This document shows, piece after piece, positions 17,308 through 26,468 of a stretch of DNA of 64,000 nt. Made by a program: the position numbers and the translations under genes. The notes below the pieces were generated by a model. That model did no database searches. It was not told the DNA's origin and saw nothing but the letters and a program-made list of their open reading frames with translations. The first letter of the stretch is position 1, and each line of letters opens with the position of its first letter. Source of the DNA: JBJMLO01 sp045805265 (GTDB taxonomy: Bacteria; Actinomycetota; UBA4738; JACQTL01); NCBI GenBank assembly GCA_045805265.1, contig JBJMLO010000013.1:558001-622000 (forward strand), given 5' to 3'.

Positions 17308-20300
17308 GTGGCGGAGGATGGTTCGGTAGGGTCGGCCCCGCGGTGGCCGGTGGCCCGGCAGCTGCGCACGGGGGACGTCCACGCCGATGCGAGGACCTCG
17401 TTCTCCAGGCGCAGCATCGAATTGCGGCCACGGACCGAGAGCGCCGACAAGGTCGTCAAGTCCATCTGCCCGTACTGCGCGGTCGGGTGCGGCCAGGACG
17501 TCTACGTCCGGGACGGGAAGATCATCGACATCGAGGGGGACCCCGACTCCCCCATCTCCCGGGGAAGGCTGTGCCCCAAGGGCGCGGCCACGTTCCAGCT
17601 GGTCACCGGCTCACACCGGGTGAAGACCGTGCTGTACCGCAGGCCCTACGGCAGCGAGTGGGAGGAGCTGCCGCTCCACCGGGCGATGGACATGGTGGCC
17701 GAGCGGGTCAAGGCGGCCCGCGACGAACACTGGGAGGAGACCGACTCCGACGGCAACCCCGCCCACCGCACGCTGTCGATGGCGCACCTCGGCGGCGCCA
17801 CGCTCGACGACGAGGAGAACTACCTCATCAAGAAGCTGTTCACGGCCCTGGGGATCGTGCAGGTCGAGAACCAGGCGCGCATATGACACAGCTCCACGGT
17901 CCCCGGTCTGGGGACCTCGTTCGGAAGAGGCGGCGCCACGACCTTCCAGCAGGACCTCGCCAACTCCGACTGCATCGTGATCGAGGGCTCGAACATGGCC
18001 GAGTGCCATCCGGTCGGGTTCCAGTGGGTGATGGAGGCGAAGGAACGCGGCGCGACAGTCATCCACGTCGACCCCCGGTTCACCCGGACCAGCGCGATGG
18101 CCGACGTCCACGTCCCGATCCGGGCCGGAACCGACATCGCGTTCCTGGGCGGGATCGTCAACTACGTCATCGAGAACGACCGGTACTTCCGGGACTACGT
18201 CGTCCACTACACGAACGCTCCGATGATCGTCGACGACGAGTTCCAGGACACCGAGGACCTCGACGGGCTGTTCAGCGGGTGGCAGTCCGAGCAGGGCGGC
18301 TACCAGATCAAGTCGTGGCAGTACAAGGACGCCCCGGTGGAGGCCTCCGCCGGCGACATCGAGATGGTGCACGAGCAGGGGCAGGGCCAGGCCGGGGAGG
18401 GCCAGATCTCGGCGCCCGTCTTCTCCGAGCACCGTGACGAGACCCTGCAGGACTCCCGGTGCATCTTCCAGATCACGAAACGCCACTACGCCCGGTACAC
18501 CCCGGAGATGGTCGAGGAGATCTGCGGCATCCCGAAAGAGCTGTTCCTGAAGGTGGCCCAGGCGCTGTGCGACAACTCCGGACGCGAGCGGACCTCGGCG
18601 TTCTGCTACGCGGTGGGGTGGACCCAGCACACCAAGGGCGTCCAGTACATCCGGACGGCCGCGATCATCCAGTTGCTGCTCGGCAACATCGGCCGGCCGG
18701 GCGGGGGAATCCTGGCGCTGCGGGGCCACGCCTCGATCCAGGGCTCGACGGACATCCCCACGCTGTACGACCTGCTCCCCGGCTACATGTCGATGCCGAA
18801 GGCCAAGTTCGACAAGACCTTCCAGGACTACTTGCAGAACAACCGCACGACCGCGGGATGGTGGACGGAGTTCCCCAAGTACATCGTGTCGCTGCTGAAG
18901 TCGTGGTTCGGGGGCGCGGCCGGGCCGGGGAACGACTTCTGCTTCGACTACCTGCCCCACATCGGCGGCGACCATTCTCACATGACGACCGTCGCCGACA
19001 TGGCCGACGGCGACATCACCGGGTACTTCGTCATGGGGCAGAACCCGAGCGTCGGGTCGGTGCACGGAGCCTTGCAGCGCAAGGGGCTCCGCGCCCTGAA
19101 GTGGCTGGTCGTCCGGGACTTCGTTCCGAACGAGACGGCCGAGTTCTGGCGCGACGCCCCCGAGATCCGCCGGGGCGAGGTCCGGCCCCAGGACGTCGCC
19201 ACCGAGGTGTTCTTCTTCCCCGCGGCCACCCATACGGAGAAGAACGGCTCGTTCACGAACACCCAGCGGCTGGTCCAGTGGCACAACAAGGCCGTCGAGC
19301 CGCCCGGCGACTGCCGGAGCGACCTGTGGTTCATGTACCACCTGGGGCTCCGGCTGAAAGCGCTCTACGCGGACTCGGCGGAGTCGAGGGACCTGCCCAT
19401 CCAGAACCTCACCTGGAACTACCCCACCGAGGGCGAGCACGACGATCCCGACGCCGAAGCCGTCATCCACGAGATCAACGGGTTCACGGTCGAGGACGGC
19501 AAGCCGGTCGACGGCTACCTCGACCTGAAGGACGACGGGTCCACGGCCTGTGGGTGCTGGCTGTACTCGGGGATCTACAAGGACGGGGTCAATCAGGCCG
19601 CCCGGAAGAAGCCCGGCAGCGAGCAGACGTGGGTGGCGCCGGAGTGGGCGTGGGCGTGGCCTTCGAACCGCCGGATCATGTACAACCGCGCGTCGGCCGA
19701 CCCGGACGGCAAGCCGTGGTCCGAGCGCAAGAAGTACGTGTGGTGGGACGAGGACGAGGGGAAGTGGACCGGCGAGGACGTCCCCGACTTCATCCCGGAC
19801 CGCCCGCCGTCGTACCGGCCGAAGCGAGGAGCGAGCGGCCTCGACACGATCAGCGGCATCGACCCGTTCATCCGCCAGGCCGACGGCAAGGGATGGATCT
19901 ACGTCCCCAGCGGCCTGCTCGACGGTCCCCTGCCGACCCACTACGAGCCCCAGGAATCCGTGCTGAAGAACCCGCTGTACGGCCAGCAGTGCAACCCGGT
20001 CCGGTTCGAGTACGACCGGGACGACAACCCGTACCACCGGGCCCACGACGACCCCCGGTTTCCCTACGTGATCACGACGTATCGCCTCACGGAGCACCAC
20101 ACCGCGGGCGGGATGACCAGGTGGCTGTCCTGGCTCGCCGAGCTGATGCCCGAGATGTTCTGCGAGGTCTCGCCGGAGCTGGCCGAGGAGCGCGGCCTGC
20201 GCAACGGCGAGTGGGCCACGATCACCACGGCCCGCGGCGAAGTCGAGGCCCGGGTCCTCGTGACGCGGCGCGTCCGTCCACTGCACATGGGCAAGGGCGG

Positions 20301-20610
20301 CCGCCGGTTGGTCCACCAGATCGGGCTGCCCTACCACTGGGGCTCGCGGGGACGGGTCACCGGCGACGCGGCCAACGAGCTGATCTCCTTCGTCGCGGAT
20401 CCCAACGTCTCGATCCAGGAGACCAAGGCGCTCACCGGAACGATCGACCCGGGTCGCAGGAGCCGGATGCGCCGGGTGGTGACCAGCGGGAAGCTGCTCC
20501 CGGACGTCCCGGAGGACGGCGCGCCGCGGGACCTCCCGGTGGTCGGCAAGCGCCCCGAGGGCGAGCACGGCCTGGAGGCCCCCGAGCAGAAAGAGAGCGA
20601 GCAGGCGTGA
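17308..20610 (+). CDS. fdhA: Formate dehydrogenase catalytic (alpha) subunit, selenocysteine-containing
   Basis: Two open stretches, 17308-17886 and 17887-20610, are in the same frame and separated only by TGA at 17884-17886. Read as selenocysteine (codon 193) they give one 1100-residue molybdopterin oxidoreductase. The context VENQARI-U-HSSTVPGLGTSFGRG matches the family active site (in E. coli FdnG, NQARV-U-HGPTVASLAPTFGRG). A SECIS hairpin follows. The N-terminus has a [4Fe-4S] site (Cys54, Cys57, Cys61, Cys89), and the C-terminus a molydopterin dinucleotide-binding domain. It would oxidise formate to CO2 and pass electrons to FdhB. GTG 17308 has GGGAGGAGG upstream. A Tat signal is not evident: SRRS occurs near residue 34 but no hydrophobic stretch follows, so a cytoplasm-facing complex is likely. 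Confidence 0.93.
17884..17916 (+). promoter_or_regulatory. Selenocysteine UGA codon with bacterial SECIS element
   Basis: Eleven bases after the TGA (17884-17886) a perfect 7-bp hairpin occurs: GGTCCCC (17898-17904), loop GGTCT (17905-17909), GGGGACC (17910-17916). The loop contains the GGUCU recognised by SelB in E. coli fdhF and fdnG, and the 11-base UGA-to-stem distance is the same as in fdhF. This is direct sequence support for UGA recoding. Confidence 0.9.
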
Positions 20611-21419
20611 GCGCCTCCACCTCGATTCGCAAAGGCTTCTTTACTGACACGACGGTCTGCATTGGCTGCAAGGCGTGCGAGGTGGCGTGCAAGCAGTGGA
20701 ACCAGCTGCCGGACGACGGCTACGTGTTCACCGCGATGTCGTACGACAACACCACCACCCTCGGGGCCTCGACGTGGCGCCACGTGGCGTTCGTGGAGCG
20801 GCCGGTCGCGTTCGGCCAACAGACCACGGGCGACGGGCAGTTCTCGTGGCTGATGATGTCGGACGTCTGCAAGCACTGCCGGCGGGCCGGCTGCCTGGAG
20901 AACTGCCCGACCGGGGCCATCGTCCGCACCGAGTTCGACACGGTCTACGTCCAGCCCGACATCTGCAACGGCTGCGGGTACTGCGTGGCCGGGTGCCCGT
21001 TCGGCGTCATCGACCGCCGCGACGACGACGGCCGGGCCTGGAAGTGCACGCTGTGCTACGACCGGCTGAAGGGCGACATGGAACCGGCATGCGCCAAGGC
21101 CTGCCCGACCGACTCGATCCAGTTCGGCGACCTGGACGAGCTGCGCCGCCGGGCGGAGGAACGAGTCGCGATGCTGCACCGGCGGGGGCAGCGCGAGGCC
21201 TACCTGTACGGGGTCGACGCCGAGAACCAGCCGGGAACCGAGGGCCTCAACGCGTTCTTCCTCCTGGTCGACCGGCCGGAGGTGTACAACCTGCCGCCCG
21301 ACCCGGTCGCGCCGGCCAAGAAGGCCCGGTCGGCCTGGCTCTCGATGGCCGCGGCCGGGCTCGGGATGCTGGTGGCGGCCGCGGGCGCGGTGCTGTCGGC
21401 GGGGGACGGATCGCGATGA
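20607..21419 (+). CDS. fdhB: Formate dehydrogenase iron-sulfur (beta) subunit
   Basis: The 270-residue protein starts at GTG 20607, overlapping the fdhA stop (GTGA). Four ferredoxin-type Cys clusters are visible: CIGCKACEVACKQW, CKHCRRAGCLENCP, CNGCGYCVAGCP, and CTLCYDRL with CAKACP, enough for four [4Fe-4S] centres as in FdnH/FdoH. A hydrophobic C-terminal helix (SMAAAGLGMLVAAAGAVLS) would anchor it to the membrane, as in FdnH. It relays electrons from FdhA to the membrane subunit encoded next. Confidence 0.92.
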   Translation: MSASTSIRKGFFTDTTVCIGCKACEVACKQWNQLPDDGYVFTAMSYDNTTTLGASTWRHVAFVERPVAFGQQTTGDGQFSWLMMSDVCKHCRRAGCLENCPTGAIVRTEFDTVYVQPDICNGCGYCVAGCPFGVIDRRDDDGRAWKCTLCYDRLKGDMEPACAKACPTDSIQFGDLDELRRRAEERVAMLHRRGQREAYLYGVDAENQPGTEGLNAFFLLVDRPEVYNLPPDPVAPAKKARSAWLSMAAAGLGMLVAAAGAVLSAGDGSR

Positions 21420-22567
21420 CGGAGCGCGACGGCCGGTTCATCGACCCCGAGCGCGGCGTCCTCGAGGGCGAGGGCGCCGGGCAGCGGGTGAAGCGGGCCG
21501 AGCTCGACGCCCCGCCGGAGCCGTGGACCGCGGACCCGACGGCCGACCTCGGGGATCCGACCTACTACGACCGCCCCGTCCTGAAGGAGCCGGTGTGGAT
21601 CTCCGCGGTGCCCGCGTACTTCTGGGTGGGGGGGGCGGCGGGCGCTGCGGCCGCCCTGGGTGCCGTAGCCCATCTTGCCGACCGCGACGGGTTCGACGGG
21701 TTGATCGAACGGGCCCGGTGGATGACGGCCATCGGTGGGGGTGTCGGAACCGCGCTGCTCGTCGTGGACCTGGGGAGGCCCACTCGCGCCCTGAACATGC
21801 TGCGCGTCTTCCGCCCGTCTTCGCCGATGAGCGTGGGGTCCTGGACGCTGGCCGGTATGACACCGCTGGCCGCCGGGTCGGCCATCCTGCACCGCTTCGA
21901 CGGGGCGCTCGGGGCTTTGGGCGAGGCGGCCGGCCTGGGGTCGGGGGCGCTCGGAGTGCCCCTGGCCGGCTACACCGCGGTGCTGCTGTCGAACACCGCA
22001 GTGCCGTTGTGGCAGGGAACCCGGCGTTCGCTGCCGGCCCTGTTCATGTCCTCGGCCGTCACCACGGCGGCGGGGCTGCTGGGGATGCTCGACCTCGACG
22101 AGCGGGAGGAGCGCGTGGTCCGGCGGTTCGGCGTGGCCGGGCGGATCGCGGACCTCGTGGCGTCGAAGGCGGTCGAACGCGAGGCCGACCGCATCGGCCA
22201 GGTCGGCAAGCCGCTGCACGAGGGGCTGGCGGGAACTCTGTGGAAGGCGTCGGAGGCGCTGACCGCAGCCAGCCTCGCGCTGTCGCTCCTCCCGGGCCGC
22301 CGGACCCGGCTCCGGCGCGTGGTCGAAGGGGGGCTCGGGGCGGCCGGCTCCCTGGCCATGCGCTTCGCGATCTTCCACGCCGGCAAGACGTCGGCCCGAG
22401 ACCCCCGGGCGACGTTCCATCAGCAGCGGGCCGGACAGGGCGCCGCCGAGGTGACCGGCCGCCCGGCCGTGACCGGACCCGACGGCCAGCTCGCCGCCGA
22501 TTCCCCGGCGGACGGATTCGGCGGCGACCGGGGCACGGAGCCGACCGTGCGGATCGCGAGCTCCTGA
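21416..22567 (+). CDS. NrfD-type membrane subunit of the formate dehydrogenase complex
   Basis: ATG 21416 overlaps the fdhB stop (ATGA). The 383-residue protein has about 75 polar residues, then several hydrophobic helices (PAYFWVGGAAGAAAALGAVA, AIGGGVGTALLVVDLGRP, SWTLAGMTPLAAGSAI, GYTAVLLSNTAVPLW, ALFMSSAVTTAAGLLGM). GRPTRALNMLRVFRPSSPMSVGSW is characteristic of NrfD/PsrC quinone-reactive subunits. It replaces the cytochrome b gamma subunit of the E. coli enzyme and would deliver electrons to menaquinone. Gene position and coupling make it a component of the Fdh complex. Confidence 0.88.
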   Translation: MTERDGRFIDPERGVLEGEGAGQRVKRAELDAPPEPWTADPTADLGDPTYYDRPVLKEPVWISAVPAYFWVGGAAGAAAALGAVAHLADRDGFDGLIERARWMTAIGGGVGTALLVVDLGRPTRALNMLRVFRPSSPMSVGSWTLAGMTPLAAGSAILHRFDGALGALGEAAGLGSGALGVPLAGYTAVLLSNTAVPLWQGTRRSLPALFMSSAVTTAAGLLGMLDLDEREERVVRRFGVAGRIADLVASKAVEREADRIGQVGKPLHEGLAGTLWKASEALTAASLALSLLPGRRTRLRRVVEGGLGAAGSLAMRFAIFHAGKTSARDPRATFHQQRAGQGAAEVTGRPAVTGPDGQLAADSPADGFGGDRGTEPTVRIASS

Positions 22568-23400
22568 TGCTGCGGACCGGTCCCGAGCGCCCCGGAGGAC
22601 TGCCGGCAGCCCGGCGGCGGGTGCTGCGGCTCCGCGACGGCCGGGTCGACGAGCTGCCGGACTTCCTGGCCGCGGAGGAGCCGCTCGAGATCCGCCTCGG
22701 TGGCGAGCGGGTCGCGGTGACCATGCGGACTCCGGGCCACGACACCGAGCTGGCCGTCGGCTTCCTGGTCGGCGAGGGGATCGTGTCGCCGGCCGACGTC
22801 GCCGGCGGCGCCGAGTGCCGCTCCGAGGAGGGCGACGGCGGCGTGGCGGACGTCCGGCTGCGCCCGGGCGCGCGGGCGTCGGCCGGCTGGCAGCGGAACT
22901 TCTACGCCACGTCGTCGTGCGGTGTGTGCGGGAAGGCCTCGATCGACGCGATCCGGGTCGCGGCCGGTCCGGTGGCCGACGGCCCAGTCGTGACGACGGG
23001 GGTCCTGGCGTCGCTCCCCGACCGGCTCCGCGAGGCCCAGCGCGTGTTCGACCGCACGGGCGGCCTCCACGCGGCCGGCCTGTTCACCCCCGCCGGCGAC
23101 CTGGTCACGCTGCGGGAGGACGTCGGCCGCCACAACGCCGTCGACAAGGTGGTCGGCCGCCACGCGCTGGCCGGCGACCTCCCGCTGGGCGGCCACGTGC
23201 TCCTGGTCTCGGGCCGGGCCTCCTTCGAGCTGGTCCAGAAGGCCGTGGTGGCCGGCATCCCGATGATCGCGGCGGTCTCCGCCCCCTCCACGCTGGCGGT
23301 GGAGCTGGCCGAGGCGTCGAACGCGACCCTGGTGGGCTTCCTCCGTCCCGGTGGCTTCAACGTCTACACGGGACGGGGTCGGATTCCCGGCTTGGGTTGA
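22567..23400 (+). CDS. fdhD: Formate dehydrogenase accessory sulfurtransferase FdhD
   Basis: The 277-residue protein overlaps the preceding stop (TGATG). It carries the family motifs HDTELAVGFLVGEGI, YATSSCGVCGKAS (the CxxC whose Cys carries the sulfur), THE-like GLFTPAGDLVTLREDVGRHNAVDKV and SGRASFELVQKA. FdhD transfers sulfur from a cysteine desulfurase to the molybdenum cofactor of formate dehydrogenase and is needed for activity. Being the fourth gene of the fdh operon matches this job. Confidence 0.95.
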   Translation: MLRTGPERPGGLPAARRRVLRLRDGRVDELPDFLAAEEPLEIRLGGERVAVTMRTPGHDTELAVGFLVGEGIVSPADVAGGAECRSEEGDGGVADVRLRPGARASAGWQRNFYATSSCGVCGKASIDAIRVAAGPVADGPVVTTGVLASLPDRLREAQRVFDRTGGLHAAGLFTPAGDLVTLREDVGRHNAVDKVVGRHALAGDLPLGGHVLLVSGRASFELVQKAVVAGIPMIAAVSAPSTLAVELAEASNATLVGFLRPGGFNVYTGRGRIPGLG

Positions 23401-23498
23401 GCTTCGACCACCTCACGTCCGGCTTCACCTGGCGAGGGCGGGCGTGAGCGCGTGTGGAGCGGCGTGTTCCCTCGAAGCGTGAGGATCATCATCGAGCG

Positions 23499-24095
23499 GT
23501 GAAGGCGCAACTGTCGGGGATCCTGCTGGCGGGCGGATCCAGCAGCCGGATGGGAGCCGACAAATCCGACCTGCTGTTCGACGGTGAGCCATTGGCGCGG
23601 CGGGTCGCGGCCGTGCTCGCTCAGACTTGTGTGGAGGTGGTCGTGGCCTCAGGGGACGGGCGGCGGCTCGACTGGCTGGGCTTGCCGCAGGTGGCGGACG
23701 TGATCCCCGACGCGGGCCCGCTGGCTGGACTCGTCGCCGGGCTCGAGGTTGCTCGCACCGAGCTCGTCGCGGTGATCGCCGTGGATATGCCGTTCGCCAG
23801 CCCGGCGGTCTTGGAGCTGCTCGCGGAGCGGCGGGATGGCCAGGACGCGGTCGTCCCTCGGTCCCACGGGGGGATCGAGCCGCTGCACGCCGTCTACGCC
23901 CGCACCGCTGCGGGGCCGTTGCGCACGGCACTGGAGTCTGGGGAGCACTCGGTTCGGCGGGCCCTGGCCGGCATGGACGTCCTGGTGGTCGAGCCGGACG
24001 AGTGGCGTGCGGCCGATCCGACCGGCCGGTTCTCGTGGAACGTCAACCGGCCCGAGGACCTCGCCCGGCTCCCGCCCGGCGCGCCTGGCGGATGA
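23499..24095 (+). CDS. mobA: Molybdenum cofactor guanylyltransferase
   Basis: The protein shows the MobA signature LSGILLAGGSSSRMGADKSDLLFDGEPLARR near its start, AVDMPFASP (metal-binding Asp) and a C-terminal NVNRPEDLARL. It joins GMP to molybdopterin to give the guanine dinucleotide cofactor that FdhA needs. GTG 23499 puts the nucleotide loop at residue 10, as usual for the family (198 aa); an upstream GTG at 23454 would add 15 residues and cannot be excluded. It lies about 100 bases after fdhD and belongs functionally to the formate dehydrogenase cluster. Confidence 0.9.
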   Translation: MKAQLSGILLAGGSSSRMGADKSDLLFDGEPLARRVAAVLAQTCVEVVVASGDGRRLDWLGLPQVADVIPDAGPLAGLVAGLEVARTELVAVIAVDMPFASPAVLELLAERRDGQDAVVPRSHGGIEPLHAVYARTAAGPLRTALESGEHSVRRALAGMDVLVVEPDEWRAADPTGRFSWNVNRPEDLARLPPGAPGG

Positions 24096-24151
24096 GAACC
24101 GGATCCAGCACACTTCCTGCCGCACGGGCCTCGAGTGGGAAGGAGCCGACG

Positions 24152-24583
24152 GTGGCCGAACACGACATGAGCTCCCTGTGGGACCGGTGGATCGAACTGT
24201 GGAACGGCGACCTCGAGCTGGGCGAGGCGATCGTCCACCCGGAGTTCGAGCTGCACCGGATCCCACCTCCGCACATCCCGGATGCGCCCAATGGTCGGAC
24301 GTACCTGCTGACGTGGGTGAGGGAGACGCGTTCGTTCTTCGACGACCTGCGGTTCACCGTCGTGGTGGGACCCGTCGTCGACGGCGAGATGGTGGCCGGG
24401 CGGTGGGTCGCCGAGGGCGGCTACCAGGGTGGCATTCCGGGGAGCACGGCGCCCGTCGGCACCAGGGTGCGCTTCCACGGCAACGACATCTGGCGGGCGG
24501 AGAACGGCCAGGTCCGCGAGTACTGGCTGAGCGACGACCTGTTCGATCTCGCGATGCAGATCGGGGTCATCCCGGCGGGCTGA
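24152..24583 (+). CDS. SnoaL-like / NTF2-fold protein
   Basis: The 143-residue soluble protein begins at GTG 24152 with GGAAGGAG 6 bases upstream. Its pattern (SSLWDRWIELWNGDLELGEAIVHPEFELH at the start, GRWVAEGGYQG, VRFHGNDIWRAENGQVREYWLSDD) fits the SnoaL-like polyketide cyclase or nuclear transport factor 2 superfamily: a cone-shaped alpha-beta barrel with a central pocket. Substrate and reaction cannot be told from sequence. It follows mobA by 56 bases on the same strand, but a functional link to molybdenum cofactor is not evident. Confidence 0.8.
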   Translation: MAEHDMSSLWDRWIELWNGDLELGEAIVHPEFELHRIPPPHIPDAPNGRTYLLTWVRETRSFFDDLRFTVVVGPVVDGEMVAGRWVAEGGYQGGIPGSTAPVGTRVRFHGNDIWRAENGQVREYWLSDDLFDLAMQIGVIPAG

Positions 24584-24589
24584 GCCCGT

Positions 24590-24841
24590 TCACCCACGCG
24601 GCTCGGCCGGCTCGGGCGGCAGGACGGCCTCCAGCCGGTCGAGCGCCTGAGCGAGGGCCGCGCCCCGCTCCTCCCCGGATCCGCCGGCCGCCGCGCCGAG
24701 CAGGAACGCCACGAGCGGCGCGTCCTTGCGCTCCACGCGGTGGGCCACCTCCCGCGTGGCCCGCAGCAGTCGGCCGGACTCCTCGCGCCCGAGCGGCTCG
24801 ACGCCCAGCGCGGCCGCCAGCTCATCCAGCCATGGGTCCAT
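24590..24841 (-). CDS. DUF6457 small protein
   Basis: The 83-residue protein (MDPWLDELAAALGVEPL, REVAHRVERKDAPLVAFLLGAAAGG) is mostly helical and matches a small actinobacterial family of unknown function (DUF6457) that is often found beside fdhD and molybdenum cofactor genes, as here. It is convergent with the SnoaL-like gene with a 6-base gap. Its promoter would lie in the 172-base stretch shared with ctaE. An accessory role in formate dehydrogenase maturation is inference from neighbourhood only. Confidence 0.7.
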   Translation of the reverse strand: MDPWLDELAAALGVEPLGREESGRLLRATREVAHRVERKDAPLVAFLLGAAAGGSGEERGAALAQALDRLEAVLPPEPAEPRG

Positions 24842-25001
24842 CCGCGCCCGCCTTTCGTCGCCGTTCCCGAGCCGACGGATCACAATAGCCGGGCGACCGG
24901 TTTGGACGACCGGGAGGACCGGGGATAGCCTTCCGCGAGGTCCCCGAGCGCCGCGCCCCGCCCGCACCCGACTGCGGAGGAACGAGCGTGCTGACTGGTC
25001 G

Positions 25002-25007
25002 TAGGCT
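25002..25007 (+). promoter_or_regulatory. Candidate -10 element of a leaderless ctaE-qcrCAB transcript
   Basis: TAGGCT lies 6 bases before GTG 25014, so transcription starting at the usual distance would begin at the start codon. There is no ribosome site in front of the GTG and no obvious -35. Confidence 0.4.
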
Positions 25008-25013
25008 GAATCC

Positions 25014-25607
25014 GTGACCACCGTGCCGACCGCGACGGCGGCGCGCGGGCCCACCGCCCGGACGGCGAGGCCCGTCCCCCTGCTGGTGGTGGGCATCGTC
25101 CTGTTCCTCGGCTCCGAGCTGATGTTCTTCTCGTCGCTGTTCGGGATGTACTTCACGCTGCGGGCGCACACCCAGCCGTGGACCCCCGTCGACGTGAAGG
25201 TCGACCTCACGCGGCTGTTCTTCACGAGCGTCCTGGTGGCGTCGAGCTTCACCATGCAGCGCGCGGTCCACCGCATCAAGGCCGGCGACCTGGCCGGCAT
25301 GCGCCGGTGGATCTGGCTGTCGTTCGGGATGGGCGCGGTGTTCCTGGGCGGGCAGACCCACGAGTGGCTGACGCTGCCGTTCAAGGTCCACACCGACGCG
25401 TACGGGTCCGCCTTCTACACGATGACCGGGTTCCACGGCCTGCACGTGTTCGCCGGGCTCGTGCTGATGCTGGTGATCCAGGGCCGCGCCGGGCAGGGCG
25501 CCTACTCCGGCGAGGAACACGCCGGCGTGGAGGTCGCGACGTACTACTGGCACTTCGTCGACATCGTCTGGATCGCGTTGTTCTCGGTGCTGTTCGTCGT
25601 CCGATGA
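25014..25607 (+). CDS. ctaE: Cytochrome c oxidase subunit III
   Basis: The 197-residue membrane protein has five hydrophobic helices and the subunit III marks LFLGSELMFFSSLFGMYFTLR, GQTHEWLTL, FYTMTGFHGLHVFAGL and a closing ATYYWHFVDIVWIALFSVLFV. It is part of the aa3-type terminal oxidase whose subunits I, II and IV are coded 6-9 kb away on the other strand. The gene starts the ctaE-qcrC-qcrA-qcrB operon, the usual actinobacterial order, consistent with a bc1-aa3 supercomplex. Its stop overlaps the qcrC start (ATGA). Confidence 0.93.
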   Translation: MTTVPTATAARGPTARTARPVPLLVVGIVLFLGSELMFFSSLFGMYFTLRAHTQPWTPVDVKVDLTRLFFTSVLVASSFTMQRAVHRIKAGDLAGMRRWIWLSFGMGAVFLGGQTHEWLTLPFKVHTDAYGSAFYTMTGFHGLHVFAGLVLMLVIQGRAGQGAYSGEEHAGVEVATYYWHFVDIVWIALFSVLFVVR

Positions 25608-26452
25608 GGCGGCAGCGGGAACCCGGAGCCCCTCTCGGCCGCCGCGCCCTCCTGGCGATGGGCGCGGCCGTCCTCGCCGTCAGCGTGCCATTGGGGATCC
25701 TCCTCGCGCCGAAGGCGGCCGGTGGTCCGCGGCCGGCGGTCTCCCCGACGCCCGTCCCGGCATCCTCGGGAGCGACGCCCTCGTTCTCACCGACCGCGTC
25801 CGCGTCGCCGACCGACCTCACCGCCGGCAAGGAGGCGTACGAGGAGCGCTGCTCGACCTGCCACGGGTCGCGAGCCGAGGGGTCCGACCAGGCTCCGCCC
25901 ATCGCCGGGCTCGGGCCCGCCTTCTACGACTTCATGATGTCGACCGGCCGCATGCCGCTCGACCAGACCGGTGTCCAGGCCCGCCGGCGGCCTCCGGTGC
26001 TCGGCCCTGACCAGATCCGCGCGATCAGCGACTACTTGGAATCGATCCCCCCGGGCGACGGGATCCAGATCCCCGAGGTGAACACGGACGCCGGCGACAT
26101 CTCGCTGGGCCAGGAGACTTACCAGTCGAACTGCGCCCCCTGCCACGGGGTCACCGGGCACGGCGGGGCAGTCGGGCCGCTCGACGCGCCTCCCCTGAGT
26201 GACGCCACCGCGGTCCAGGTCGCGGAGGCCATCCGGATCGGACCGGGGACCATGCCGGTATTCGACGAGAGCACCATCGACCAGCGGACGCTCGATTCCG
26301 TGGTGGCCTACGTGGTGTACCTCCGCCACCCGGACGACCGCGGTGGCGGCAGCCTGGGCGGGGTGGGGCCGCTGATCGAGGGGTTCGTCGCGCTGTTCGG
26401 CGGGCTCGGGCTGGCGGTGTTGATCACGAGGAACGTCGGGACGAGGTCGTGA
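25604..26452 (+). CDS. qcrC: Cytochrome bc1 complex diheme cytochrome c subunit
   Basis: The 282-residue protein has an N-terminal membrane segment (RRALLAMGAAVLAVSVPLGILLA), a Pro/Ser-rich linker, two heme c sites (CSTCHG and CAPCHG, both CxxCH) with distal Met candidates, and a C-terminal helix (GFVALFGGLGLAVLITR). Two heme domains in one polypeptide are the actinobacterial solution for passing electrons directly from bc1 to the oxidase without a soluble cytochrome c. It overlaps ctaE by 4 bases. The hemes would be attached by the Ccm proteins coded about 9 kb downstream. Confidence 0.93.
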   Translation: MRRQREPGAPLGRRALLAMGAAVLAVSVPLGILLAPKAAGGPRPAVSPTPVPASSGATPSFSPTASASPTDLTAGKEAYEERCSTCHGSRAEGSDQAPPIAGLGPAFYDFMMSTGRMPLDQTGVQARRRPPVLGPDQIRAISDYLESIPPGDGIQIPEVNTDAGDISLGQETYQSNCAPCHGVTGHGGAVGPLDAPPLSDATAVQVAEAIRIGPGTMPVFDESTIDQRTLDSVVAYVVYLRHPDDRGGGSLGGVGPLIEGFVALFGGLGLAVLITRNVGTRS

Positions 26453-26468
26453 GCAGGAGGGGCCGACG

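Noticed and set aside
13991..17431. A 1146-codon open frame on the minus strand
   Set aside because: It joins the BNR protein to antisense sequence of the Rieske, small basic and CBS genes. Only the part from ATG 15430 has a signal peptide, a ribosome site and family motifs.
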